A stretch of 64,000 bases of DNA from JAHBNG01 sp039028975 (GCA_039028975.1 JBCCHB010000041.1:40242-104241); one strand, 5' to 3'; positions 1 through 7,914 are shown, counted from the stretch's first letter. Notes: a model not told the origin generated them from the sequence alone. Numbers and translations: made by a program.

Positions 1-2
1 CC

Positions 3-1217
3 TTGCGTCAAGCAAATCCCGCAACAACTGCGCAAGTACTTGCACAGCTACCGAGCGATACAGTCATTGTCAGCTATTTTGCCCTTGATGATCAGTGGTT
101 TGGCTTTGTTCTCTCTCAGGCAAATGGATTATCGGTTGTCGAATTGCCGATTCAAGTAGCACAACTCTCGGCAGCCTCATTTGGCAAAGATGGTCGCCCA
201 CGCAGTATCATTCCAGGCTCAGATCGCTTATTGCCTAAACCATGGCTGCTCGAACGACTCTTTGATTCGTTAATTGAGCCATTGTTCGATCTTTGTCTGC
301 ACTTTAAACGTCTCGTTTTAATCCCGCATGGACCGTTACACGATTTGCCCCTACATGCTGCATATGATAAGAGCAGTGGCCGCTATCTGTCTGAGATGTT
401 TGACATCCTATATGCCCCTAGCGTAACGATTCAATGCGTACACTTACAGCAGAAGCAGCAAATGCCTCATCAATCTGGCGCATTGACACTTGTATGTGGA
501 ACAGGGCGGCTGACCCATGTTGAACATGAAGCCCATTCTATTGCAGCGATGACAGGCGGACAATCATTGATGGGTAAAGAGGCCACTACTGATGCGTTGC
601 TCAAAAATGCAAGCCGATTTCGCTATCTACACTTTGCTGGACATGCTCATTTTCGCAAAGATACACCGATGCTCAGTGGCGTTGACTTAGCCGACAAGCG
701 TCTGACAGCCTGGGATCTTTTGCAAATGCCCGGGTTAGGATGTTCTTTGGTGACCATTAACGGCTGCAATAGCGGCGTGAACCATATTCAACCGGGAGAT
801 GAACTGCTTGGATTACAGCGCGCCTTGCTCTATTCTATAGCCCCTTCAGTTCTCTTGACACTATGGCCCATTGAAGACCTAGCAGCTCGTCTTTTTGCCC
901 ACTGTTTTTATGAAAACCTTCTGAATAGATCTGAAGCAACTGAACCAGAGACATTGAGCAATCGGTATTCACACATTTTGCGCAAGGCGATTCATCAATT
1001 TCGCCAAATGACGATGGATGATACCAATCAAATATTACGAGCGGACGGCTATGAACACATTGAAATTGCCGAAATGTTCGAACGCTTGCCTCAGCCCATT
1101 TCCGTTAGCAATGGGGCTAATACGTCAAAAATGCCATTCAACCATCCCTACTATTGGGCTGGTTATGTACTAATTGGCGAAGTATGGCCAAGTAAAGTAC
1201 GGCAAAGCGAAGTATGA
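3..1217 (+). CDS. CHAT-domain (caspase-like) protease, C-terminal part
   Basis: The reading frame is open at the window edge, so the true start and probably an N-terminal TPR region lie upstream; the TTG at position 3 is only the first possible start. The visible 404 residues form a CHAT domain (caspase HetF associated with TPRs), a family of cysteine proteases of clan CD. The catalytic dyad can be seen: His214 in 'HFAGHAHF' and Cys255 in 'INGCNSGVN', each preceded by a hydrophobic strand as expected. The segment after residue 270 with 'LLGLQRALLYSIAPSVLLTLWPI' type helices (split here as a general description) also fits CHAT. The gene converges on a zinc-finger anti-sigma-like gene only 24 bases downstream. 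No substrate can be read from sequence. Family assignment is firm; the cellular role is inferred. Confidence 0.9.
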   Translation: MRQANPATTAQVLAQLPSDTVIVSYFALDDQWFGFVLSQANGLSVVELPIQVAQLSAASFGKDGRPRSIIPGSDRLLPKPWLLERLFDSLIEPLFDLCLHFKRLVLIPHGPLHDLPLHAAYDKSSGRYLSEMFDILYAPSVTIQCVHLQQKQQMPHQSGALTLVCGTGRLTHVEHEAHSIAAMTGGQSLMGKEATTDALLKNASRFRYLHFAGHAHFRKDTPMLSGVDLADKRLTAWDLLQMPGLGCSLVTINGCNSGVNHIQPGDELLGLQRALLYSIAPSVLLTLWPIEDLAARLFAHCFYENLLNRSEATEPETLSNRYSHILRKAIHQFRQMTMDDTNQILRADGYEHIEIAEMFERLPQPISVSNGANTSKMPFNHPYYWAGYVLIGEVWPSKVRQSEV

Positions 1218-1241
1218 TATAGCGAACCTATCAATTGGTCG

Positions 1242-2012
1242 TTACTTGGAGAGTGGAATCTCAATAGATACTTGCATCGCTGGAAGAACATCTCGCTTGA
1301 TATCTCTAAACTGTACAATTCCGTTTGGACCTGTTGTTTGTTGGTTACGATAAGTAGTCGCTTGGTCACTTGCACCGCGCAAGAATACCTCAATCCCAGA
1401 GAAATCGGGCCAACGTTCCGGAATCGAAATTTCAACCTCTAAATCGATAATTTTAGAAGAGTTTGTATTACTCAAAAATGATAGCTTAATCTCAACTTCT
1501 GGCTGGTTTGGATTGCCAGAGACATTGAACAGGAATTCCCCTTCAGATGTTTCTTCACCATCTCCGTTTGTAGAACTTCGTGTTTGCCATTCTGGTTGTG
1601 CCCCTATCATGTCCGGTATGTTGAGCAATATTTGAATTCCTCGCTGCGTTTGATGGACAACCCACTTTATTTCCTGTTTAGCCCGTTCAGATGCAGTAGC
1701 TCCAGACTGTTCCGATAGGAATGCTTCTGTACCTATCCCCTGACTACTCAACTCTGTATCTTCGACCTCATCGAATGCCACCAATCCTTCTGATGCTTCT
1801 ACCTCAAGCATAAAGAGTAACTCGTCATAAACTTCAGTACAATGCGAACAACCATCCCTATGGGCCAAAAGGGAGGCAAATGTGTCTGCAATAGGTAACC
1901 CTCGACGCTCAGCTTGCGCCATGCGATATAGATCTTCACTATGCTTTTCACATTCGGCATCAAAGACCCATCGCAAAATTCTTGATTGTTCATCTGCTTC
2001 ATGGTTTGTCAT
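1242..2012 (-). CDS. Zinc-finger (HxxxCxxC) anti-sigma-like protein
   Basis: The 256-residue product has the ZAS/zf-HC2 signature His51-x3-Cys55-x2-Cys58 in 'AHRDGCSHC', the zinc-binding motif of many anti-sigma factors, after an N-terminal helical region. Residues from about 85 to 130 are acidic and low-complexity, and the C-terminal half (about 150-256) resembles an immunoglobulin-like beta domain. No membrane segment is visible, so it is probably soluble, unlike most transmembrane anti-sigma factors. I chose the ATG at 2012 because it leaves the sigma gene stop free and has a GTGAGA stretch just upstream; an ATG at 2039 would overlap the sigma gene by 16 bases. It lies immediately downstream of the sigma factor in the same direction, the usual arrangement of a sigma and its anti-sigma. 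Confidence 0.72.
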   Translation of the reverse strand: MTNHEADEQSRILRWVFDAECEKHSEDLYRMAQAERRGLPIADTFASLLAHRDGCSHCTEVYDELLFMLEVEASEGLVAFDEVEDTELSSQGIGTEAFLSEQSGATASERAKQEIKWVVHQTQRGIQILLNIPDMIGAQPEWQTRSSTNGDGEETSEGEFLFNVSGNPNQPEVEIKLSFLSNTNSSKIIDLEVEISIPERWPDFSGIEVFLRGASDQATTYRNQQTTGPNGIVQFRDIKRDVLPAMQVSIEIPLSK

Positions 2013-2023
2013 ATGATTCTCAC

Positions 2024-2665
2024 TTAGATCAAACCCCATTCCTGCAATTTCTGACGTGTATAACCTTGTTCTTCTAAATAGCTACATATCTTTTGTCTAA
2101 CACGGTAGCGTATTTGATATAGATTATTTGGCGAAATGTTCAGCTTGCAGGCCAATTCCGCGACGGAAAGTTGGCCTGCATCTTGAAAAACAACCCGCTC
2201 TTGCTGACTCAACTCCGACAATACAGCTTCGTTTACCTGTTGAAAGATTTGGGCTAGTACCAATTCTTTCTCCACTACATCAAGTTCTGCTGTGGTAACT
2301 ACGTCTACAGCATCTGAATTGTGCAAAATTATTTGCCTCTCGCGACGCTCCCGGCGACTGCGATCCAAGGCAATACGAAGCGCAACGACTCGGCACCAAC
2401 CGAGGAATTCTCCCTCACCCCGAAATTGCTTCAGTTCCGTGACAATACGCAAACATGCATTCTGAACACAAGTCTCCACAAACTCAAGCTTAGCCTCTTC
2501 TTGCATCCACCCCAGTTTTTTGTAGGCGTATGTATATATCCACCTCTTCAACAGCTTTGTCAATTCAACCCACGCGGCAGGATCATTATCGGCAATCCTA
2601 CGATGCCATTCTGCACTCGTTAGACTAAGCGAATTCATATCGTGACTCCACACATATTGAGTCAA
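2024..2665 (-). CDS. Sigma-70 family RNA polymerase sigma factor (ECF-like)
   Basis: The 213-residue protein carries sigma region 2 at about residues 20-105, with the typical 'FRGEGEFLGWCRVVALR' block followed by an arginine-rich stretch, and sigma region 4 at about 145-200, with a helix-turn-helix around 'LSVAELACKLNISPNNLYQ'. Regions 1.1 and 3 are absent, so it is a small group-4 (extracytoplasmic function) type factor that would direct RNA polymerase to a dedicated promoter set. The 67-residue gap between regions 2 and 4 is normal. The start may instead be the Met at residue 10. It is the first gene of a pair with the zinc-finger protein and is divergent from a small exported peptide gene, so a shared control region at 2666-2899 is likely. 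Confidence 0.85.
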   Translation of the reverse strand: MTQYVWSHDMNSLSLTSAEWHRRIADNDPAAWVELTKLLKRWIYTYAYKKLGWMQEEAKLEFVETCVQNACLRIVTELKQFRGEGEFLGWCRVVALRIALDRSRRERRERQIILHNSDAVDVVTTAELDVVEKELVLAQIFQQVNEAVLSELSQQERVVFQDAGQLSVAELACKLNISPNNLYQIRYRVRQKICSYLEEQGYTRQKLQEWGLI

Positions 2666-2899
2666 GTTTACGAACAGAAAACAAATTTCTATAAGATCGG
2701 AAAAGCTCGTGCGTCATGATTAGTAGAGCCTGCTAGCGGCTCGTTACAGTAGTTAAATCGTTAACCATAAAACTTGCTCATTAGGGAATCACGCGTGAAC
2801 CGTCTAGATCGGTGACTGACATTCCACAGTAAAGCCACACGATCGATTCGGTTGGATCCTATAATCTTGATGAGCCTCTAATCTTGGAGGTCTATTGAG

Positions 2900-3070
2900 A
2901 TGTTTGCAAGTAATGTTTTCCAAAAGAGTCGTCGTTGGGTGACTGTACTTCTTGTTGCTGTTGCCCTTGTCGCATCCACCGTCGGTTTTATGTCTGTTGA
3001 TTTAACCATAGCTTGGAATGATGTTCCAGCTTTGGCTGATGGCGGACAAAGTGGTATTGGCGGTGGATAA
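2900..3070 (+). CDS. Small exported peptide, 56 residues, Gly-rich C-terminus
   Basis: A short ORF starts with ATG at 2900, preceded by GGAGG at 2886-2890 with a 9-base spacer, and ends with TAA at 3068-3070. The product has a basic start (KSRRW, residues 9-13), a hydrophobic stretch at 14-31 that fits a signal peptide or membrane anchor, and a short tail ending in 'DGGQSGIGGG'. A strong stem-loop terminator follows 10 bases after the stop, so this is a complete monocistronic unit. A TATAAT box at 2860-2865 precedes it, without a convincing -35 hexamer. It is divergent from the sigma factor gene. I do not recognise the family. The RBS, hydrophobic pattern and terminator together argue that it is a real gene; a role as signal peptide, toxin-like peptide or precursor cannot be decided. 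Confidence 0.7.
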   Translation: MFASNVFQKSRRWVTVLLVAVALVASTVGFMSVDLTIAWNDVPALADGGQSGIGGG

Positions 3071-3079
3071 GTAAGATAG

Positions 3080-3111
3080 AGAGGGGATTTTGGAAGAGAG
3101 TCCCCTCTTTT
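3080..3111 (+). terminator. Rho-independent terminator of the small peptide gene
   Basis: AGAGGGGA (3080-3087) pairs perfectly with TCCCCTCT (3101-3108) across a 13-base loop and is followed by a short T run. It lies 10 bases after the stop codon of the 56-residue peptide gene. Confidence 0.75.
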
Positions 3112-3158
3112 GATTTGGCAGGTATCCTTGTACGTTAGTTGCAGTTCAACGGCATTAT

Positions 3159-4397
3159 TCACGATGAAAGACTGTTTGCCTCATGTATATGCTCTTTAAT
3201 CTCGTTCATAAAAGAATCGCAACTAGGATCATCAACCGACTGGGTTAGTGAATTAAGTGCTTGTTGAAATTGGCTCAATGCTTGCTCTTTCTTTTTTTGT
3301 TTTAAATAAGTCATCCCGAGCGTATCGTACGCATTGGCAAGTGATGCAGGCATATCAAGCATTTTCCAATGTTCAATACTGGATTTAAGGTATCCGACTG
3401 ATTCTATCCACATTTTGAGTTCACGATGTACCACGCCTTGATTTAAGGATAGTAATGCTAGATACAGTCTATCATAGGTTCTGCGCAATATTGGTTCAGC
3501 CACTTTAAATTCTTCTAATGAAGCAGCTAATTGCCCTGATTCAATGTACACAAGCCCCAAATTCATGTGAACCTGAGCCTTCTGTATTGGATCATGAACT
3601 TCGTCAAATAGATCAATGGCTCGTTGATCACAAGCAATTGCTTCATCATATCGGCCCAATTCCCGCAATGCTGGACCAAGATTGCGCAAATGACGCGCAA
3701 TGAGCCGTTTATCATTCGTCCGCTCAATAATATTCACCGCCCGCTGAAAGTTATGGACCGCCTCCTGATACTGTTCATGATCATAGGCAATCGCGCCGTG
3801 GGCTAAATAGCTGTATGCCCGTTCAGTATCATCAACGTCTAGCAGCTCCAGGGCGTTGTTGGCATGTTCGTTGGCTTCTTCATAATTCCGCTGCAGCCGA
3901 CACAAAAATGCCAACCGATTGAGCGCCTTGGCCTGATTGCCAACATCACCCAACTGCTGAAATTGTTGCGCACTTTGGGTGAGATGCACGTACGATTCGT
4001 CGTAGCTGCCCATCTGCCGCAGCAGAACGCCAAGCAATAGACGTAATCTGGCTTCTGCCTCCTCTTCTCTATGACGCTGACTCTGGTCAATTCCTTTCTC
4101 CATGTAAGGAACCCACTCTTGCCAGAAACCGACCTGCTCGACTTGGGGTGCAAGCGTCTCCAAAATGGCTAATGCCTGGTGGAGGGCTTCCGGTGCTTCC
4201 AAGGCAAACTCTAAGATTTGCAGTACCGACTGACGACGTCTTTCGTCTTGGATGATCATTTCCAAGGTGTGAACTTGTGTCAATGCTTGTTCGGCACCGG
4301 CTACGATGTAGCGCCGAAACCGAGCCTGAAAATCGGTTGTGTTTGCTGCTGTTGTCTTTGCTGCTTTTACTGCTATTTCCTTTTCTAGGGTTGCCAT
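3159..4397 (-). CDS. Tetratricopeptide repeat protein
   Basis: The 412-residue product consists almost entirely of helical TPR units from about residue 120 to 400, with typical blocks such as 'GRYDEAIACDQRAIDLF' and 'QALSQFQQALNSL', and a helical N-terminal region. TPR arrays bind peptides and partner proteins. There is no signal peptide. The ATG at 4397 is preceded by AGGT with a 7-base spacer and overlaps the end of the upstream NB-ARC gene by 13 bases, so the two are translationally coupled. STAND ATPases often carry their TPR sensor in the same chain; here the sensor seems to be a separate subunit. A role as ligand-sensing partner of the ATPase is inferred. Confidence 0.85.
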   Translation of the reverse strand: MATLEKEIAVKAAKTTAANTTDFQARFRRYIVAGAEQALTQVHTLEMIIQDERRRQSVLQILEFALEAPEALHQALAILETLAPQVEQVGFWQEWVPYMEKGIDQSQRHREEEAEARLRLLLGVLLRQMGSYDESYVHLTQSAQQFQQLGDVGNQAKALNRLAFLCRLQRNYEEANEHANNALELLDVDDTERAYSYLAHGAIAYDHEQYQEAVHNFQRAVNIIERTNDKRLIARHLRNLGPALRELGRYDEAIACDQRAIDLFDEVHDPIQKAQVHMNLGLVYIESGQLAASLEEFKVAEPILRRTYDRLYLALLSLNQGVVHRELKMWIESVGYLKSSIEHWKMLDMPASLANAYDTLGMTYLKQKKKEQALSQFQQALNSLTQSVDDPSCDSFMNEIKEHIHEANSLSS

Positions 4398-5821
4398 TTT
4401 GCTACCTGCTTAAGAAGGAATGTACGGGTCAAATTATGGATTGAATAGAAGCGGTTGGTGAAATTACCTTGCTTATTGACGAGGTAGAGCGAGACCAATT
4501 TCCCGAGTCCGTCACGCACCTTTTCCGGTGGCATATCAGCCATTATCCCTTCAATGTAGGAAGCCGTCTCACCCGTTTCGGGAATCAATGGCATGGCCAG
4601 CAGAATCTGTTGCGAGATCTCATCCAGATTGGACCAGGCATATCTGTATATAAAGGTATAGAGGTTGTCTGCCGCCTCGCTGACCGCATCTTTCAGATCG
4701 GCCAGAACGGTTGCCAATTCTGATTGGTCTGTCTGCCCGATCACCAGCCGTACGGCCAAGGGGTTCCCCCCTACAATCTCAAAGATAGGCCGCAGATTGT
4801 CATCCCCGGCCTCTGCCAAGTCTATCTGATTACGTTCATTGGCTTCATGTCGAATCAGCGCCAGTGTTGCTTCCTCAGAAAGAGACGGAATTCGGAATGG
4901 AAAGGTGAGCGTCTCACTATGAATCTTCTCGCGCGAGGTTAAGATAAATTTAGACGGGTTGGTAAGCCGCTGCAATGTGGGCAGCAGTTCATTGATATCG
5001 GCTATTGTCTCCAAATTATCGACAACGACAAGGCATGGCACCTCTTTCACATAGTCGAGCAAAATGGGTAATGCACGCTCTACCGAGAAGGGTTTAGGGA
5101 GAGCCTGTTCACCCAGAAGCTGAAGGCAGAGTTGCTCTACCAATTGCTCAACGGTGAGGGCAGGTTGGTCAACGGATTGGATGTATCCCAACGGCAAGAG
5201 GCGAAATTGACGGGCGCTAATCCAGCCAAAGTCGTCAAATAGATCATGCTCAATGGCCTGGCGCATGGTGGCATCAGCCAAGGTTGTTTTGCCAATGCCA
5301 CCCATGCCTTCCAGCGTAACCAACCAAGGCGGTTGGCCTGGCGCTACTTTCTCAAGCAAGGCCCTGCGGAGTTCCTCGATGCCAAAGAGGCGTGAGTACG
5401 TTCGCGATTCCAGCCGAGATTCGTACTCGATCTGTAAGTCACGCTTTACCTGCTCCTCGCGCTGGAGCAGAATATCCGCCAATCCAAGCACGGCTTTCTC
5501 TTGCAAACGGCTAAAGGCAGCGGAGGATAGCCCAAGCCGATTGCTGACAGCTTGGGCCGTTTCGCCATCCAAAAAACGGAGCCGTAACAGCATAGCCTGC
5601 TCTGGCTGTAATTTCGCCAACGAATCTAGTGCTTCGTCCAATATTGCATTCAGAATATGACGAATGCTGCCGCTCTTGGTACGTAGCGCTTGGCGTACGA
5701 TTCGTAAATACCCAAGGGGGTTTTGGGTGCCAGGATCATGCCGCAATCGTAATGCTTCTAGCAGATCATCATACAATGATTTAGCAGTTAGTGGCTCTTG
5801 GAACAAAGCAGACAATTTCAA
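4385..5821 (-). CDS. NB-ARC STAND ATPase with N-terminal sigma-region-4-like HTH
   Basis: The 478-residue protein has a P-loop 'GMGGIGKTT' at 172-180, a Walker B strand 'CLVVVDN', the sensor-like 'FILTSRE' and a 'GGNPLAVRLV' motif equivalent to GLPL of NB-ARC proteins, so it belongs to the STAND class of signalling ATPases. Residues 65-115 look like a sigma-70 region 4 helix-turn-helix ('LLRLRFLDGETAQAVSNRLG'), which suggests DNA binding. The C-terminal part is a winged-helix-like region and lacks repeats; the downstream, overlapping TPR gene probably supplies them. The start appears to be TTG at 5821 with GTGAG close upstream; no good ATG exists before the HTH. The presumed mechanism is nucleotide-dependent switching on ligand binding. 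Confidence 0.8.
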   Translation of the reverse strand: MKLSALFQEPLTAKSLYDDLLEALRLRHDPGTQNPLGYLRIVRQALRTKSGSIRHILNAILDEALDSLAKLQPEQAMLLRLRFLDGETAQAVSNRLGLSSAAFSRLQEKAVLGLADILLQREEQVKRDLQIEYESRLESRTYSRLFGIEELRRALLEKVAPGQPPWLVTLEGMGGIGKTTLADATMRQAIEHDLFDDFGWISARQFRLLPLGYIQSVDQPALTVEQLVEQLCLQLLGEQALPKPFSVERALPILLDYVKEVPCLVVVDNLETIADINELLPTLQRLTNPSKFILTSREKIHSETLTFPFRIPSLSEEATLALIRHEANERNQIDLAEAGDDNLRPIFEIVGGNPLAVRLVIGQTDQSELATVLADLKDAVSEAADNLYTFIYRYAWSNLDEISQQILLAMPLIPETGETASYIEGIMADMPPEKVRDGLGKLVSLYLVNKQGNFTNRFYSIHNLTRTFLLKQVAKWQP

Positions 5822-6349
5822 TACTCACAGAAATGGATTGTCAGTAGATTATAGCGGCACCTAGAGGGTACCCAGCATTCTCTAATACGCAGCGCCCGGC
5901 GTAAAAGATTACACGCAGTAGGATTTCAGAGAGAGTTGGTCGCCAGCATTCCGGGAATGCTGTTGTGCGTACTGCGTGTAATAGAGAAAACCTCTTTCTT
6001 ATTGCAAGATGCAACATATCCTCTACTGATTGTTATTCGGTCTCCACCAAATGTATCACAAGCCGTTCATAATCACAATCCCTCTGAAGGAAATGCGAGA
6101 GACAACCGAAGAGAATTGGTAGACTGGTGGGAGTAAATGACGATGTAATCATCAAACATAGGTCAAAAAGGTAGCAAATCGGGGATATTGGGGAACTCAA
6201 ATAGGTCAAATAGCCTATATACTGGTTCCTATGGAAAATAATTTTAATATGGGAAACCAGAATAAAGATAGGTACCGACGTAACTTCGTATCCGTTTTCT
6301 TGCTCAAAGCGTACGAATTTCATTCCTAAGGAACGAAAAGCATAACGAG
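5822..6349. other. Intergenic region, 528 bases
   Basis: No convincing gene was found. The segment holds a nested palindrome at 5908-5982 and, just before it, two short words (AGCATTCTCTAAT at 5874-5886 and CCGGCGTAA at 5896-5904) that recur in the same order at 53006-53047. The rest is moderately AT-rich, and a short reading frame at 6033-6323 on the minus strand lacks an RBS. Confidence 0.6.
5908..5982. repeat. Nested palindrome (REP- or MITE-like)
   Basis: ATTACACGCAGTA (5908-5920) is a perfect 13-base inverted repeat of 5970-5982. Inside it, CAGCATTCC (5944-5952) pairs perfectly with GGAATGCTG (5954-5962) around one base. The two nested stems make a 75-base cruciform-capable unit between genes. 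No T run follows, so it is not a simple terminator. Confidence 0.7.
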
Positions 6350-6862
6350 ATGAGCAACTCGACCAGTTCCCTCATTACACAAGAAGAACAATCAGCAAAG
6401 CATCGGAAGCAAGATAAGAAACCATGCATCCTTGTCTTGTGGGCCGAACAGTTCGATGCCGTAGCTGTAACATCATTGATAGCCGAAGTTCGTTCTGCTG
6501 GCATAGCCACTTATATTGTGGGTCTTCGCTGTCAGAGAGTGGCGGGGGAATATGGCCTTGCCATTTACCCGGACATGCTGCTAGATGAAGCGCTATCCAT
6601 AGCTGATCGAGTTTCCCACATTGTCATTCCCTGTGGGGCAGCCGGATTTCAGAAACTGGAAATTGAGCCGCGGGTGAGTCGGCTTCTCCAACAGACAGTA
6701 CAAAATCAGGCAAGATTGATTCTACCGCATGCCAACGTTTTTGATTTGGAAAAGGTTGGTGTGCCAATTGATGAGCCGCGTCAAATTATTACCTATACCG
6801 ATAAACAAGAGCTAATGCAGTCTATATGCTATCCCAATGTCCGACTACAAACTCATTCCTGA
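6350..6862 (+). CDS. DJ-1/PfpI-like protein
   Basis: After a charged 24-residue N-terminal tail, the 170-residue protein has the start of a Rossmann-like fold ('PCILVLWAEQFDAVAVTSL') and a nucleophile-elbow-like 'IVIPCGAAGF' with Cys95, as in the DJ-1/PfpI class I amidotransferase-like family. That family contains proteases, deglycases, chaperones and regulators. The chain is a little shorter than typical members (about 180-200 residues of core), and a clear catalytic His partner is not obvious ('LPHANVF' near residue 125 is a candidate). It overlaps the next gene by 26 bases, so the pair is one operon. The function is open; a regulatory sensor is as plausible as an enzyme. Confidence 0.65.
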   Translation: MSNSTSSLITQEEQSAKHRKQDKKPCILVLWAEQFDAVAVTSLIAEVRSAGIATYIVGLRCQRVAGEYGLAIYPDMLLDEALSIADRVSHIVIPCGAAGFQKLEIEPRVSRLLQQTVQNQARLILPHANVFDLEKVGVPIDEPRQIITYTDKQELMQSICYPNVRLQTHS

Positions 6863-7520
6863 GCCAAACTTGCATAACCTCCAGCTAACCGTGGCGTTGC
6901 TGGCCCAACTAAACGACAGTCTTGATGTCAATGCGCTAGCCGAGCAGCCAGAATCAACCATCGATGCATGGCTGGAAGCGTTTGCCAAGTCCGCCGCCCA
7001 AAATGGCAATCTCCAAAAGCTAGAGCTGACTGTGGGAGAACAGCGTATTCAGCTACTTTTTACTGTTCATCCCGCGGATGGTGAAGCTTCATCGAGCCAA
7101 CAGCCATCCCACAGTCAATTCCTTGTCCAATTGACAGAGGAAATGATGCCTACGACTATCTACCAAGACCTGAAGCAGGCATTCAAGGATTATCACTCAC
7201 TGGCTCGGCTAGACGAGAATCCATTGGTGCAGCTTGTTCAGACCGACGTAGAGCTATATAACGAGCATAAATGTTCTCATCCTTCCGGGCTAGCCTTGCG
7301 ACACCTGCTTGATACCTTAATCTTGCAAATTAGCGGCGTATCGACATGCGCAACAGTTCCCCCATCAAATTGGCGGCTAGAGCACTATCTGCATCTACGC
7401 TATCATCAAAAGGTAAAGCACGCAGAGATCGCAAAGAGCGTACTCTTTTCCGAACGCCAGCTGTATCGCCATAGAGACAAACAGATTTGGGCCGCGGCGG
7501 AGTTGTGTGTGAGTGGGTAA
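6837..7520 (+). CDS. Hypothetical protein with helix-turn-helix-like C-terminus
   Basis: The 227-residue protein is soluble and of unknown family. Its last 110 residues (about 110-222) clearly resemble the C-terminal end of the membrane protein encoded at 39767-41926: both have an 'ALRxxL' helix, a Trp-Leu-x-x-Tyr/His block, 'LRYHQKVKHAEIAKSV' against 'MRYIEGKKVREAANRL', and then 'SERQLYR' against 'SESDLYR'. The second half of that match has the spacing of a helix-turn-helix. The N-terminal 110 residues may be a ligand or partner domain. The start overlaps the preceding DJ-1-like gene by 26 bases, which suggests coupled translation. A DNA-binding role is inferred. Confidence 0.6.
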   Translation: MSDYKLIPEPNLHNLQLTVALLAQLNDSLDVNALAEQPESTIDAWLEAFAKSAAQNGNLQKLELTVGEQRIQLLFTVHPADGEASSSQQPSHSQFLVQLTEEMMPTTIYQDLKQAFKDYHSLARLDENPLVQLVQTDVELYNEHKCSHPSGLALRHLLDTLILQISGVSTCATVPPSNWRLEHYLHLRYHQKVKHAEIAKSVLFSERQLYRHRDKQIWAAAELCVSG

Positions 7521-7556
7521 GTGGGTTTGCAATTAGGTACAATCGATCATGAATCA

Positions 7557-7580
7557 CGAATTACTCTTTACGAATTACGC
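7557..7580. repeat. Short tandem ACGAATTAC words
   Basis: ACGAATTAC occurs twice at about 7557-7565 and 7571-7579 in an AT-rich intergenic stretch, with a degenerate third copy following (GCATTAC). It is low-complexity filler rather than a recognised signal. Confidence 0.45.
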
Positions 7581-7598
7581 ATTACCTTGACACCCTCA

Positions 7599-7646
7599 TG
7601 TCACGTTTTCTGGCAAAAGATGGCACAAAATAGCAAAACATGTCAG
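7599..7646 (+). promoter_or_regulatory. Phased TGTCAC-type repeats, cluster S
   Basis: TGTCAC (7599-7604), TGGCAC (7621-7626) and TGTCAG (7641-7646) are spaced 22 and 20 bases, about two helical turns. The first unit continues as GTTTTCTGGCAAAA, closely matching the first unit of a second cluster at 33707-33774. The last box lies 17 bases before TATGAT (7664-7669), where a -35 element would be, so an activator site at the promoter of the giant secreted-protein operon is a reasonable reading. This is an inference from spacing and position. Confidence 0.5.
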
Positions 7647-7663
7647 ATCAAAACGCACGATTT

Positions 7664-7669
7664 TATGAT
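7664..7669 (+). promoter_or_regulatory. Possible -10 box of the RCC1 operon
   Basis: TATGAT overlaps the palindrome ATGATATCAT and lies 250 bases before the chosen start of the first giant gene. No TTGACA-like -35 is at the right distance; the box TGTCAG sits there instead, as expected for an activator-dependent promoter. Confidence 0.3.
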
Positions 7670-7914
7670 ATCATGTAAATGACGTAGGTAGGTCTGCCCA
7701 TTCCCTATGGCAGAAACTTGCCAACGACATCAATCATCATGCTCTTCGTCAATATCCACCGTCGTTACAGTCATCGAAGTCAGCAGTCCCTCACCCAGGA
7801 CGTTTGTTGCTGAAGTTGCCAACCTAAAATAACAGCCCAACTGGATTGAAGAAACACCTCGAACAAATTTGTTACCAGTTTTTCCTTCTCTACAAGAGGT
7901 TTAGGAGATATCGA

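Noticed and set aside
7846..7914. Start of the first giant protein at 7846
   Set aside because: The extension has no RBS; ATG 7915 has AGGAG and matches the start of its paralogue.
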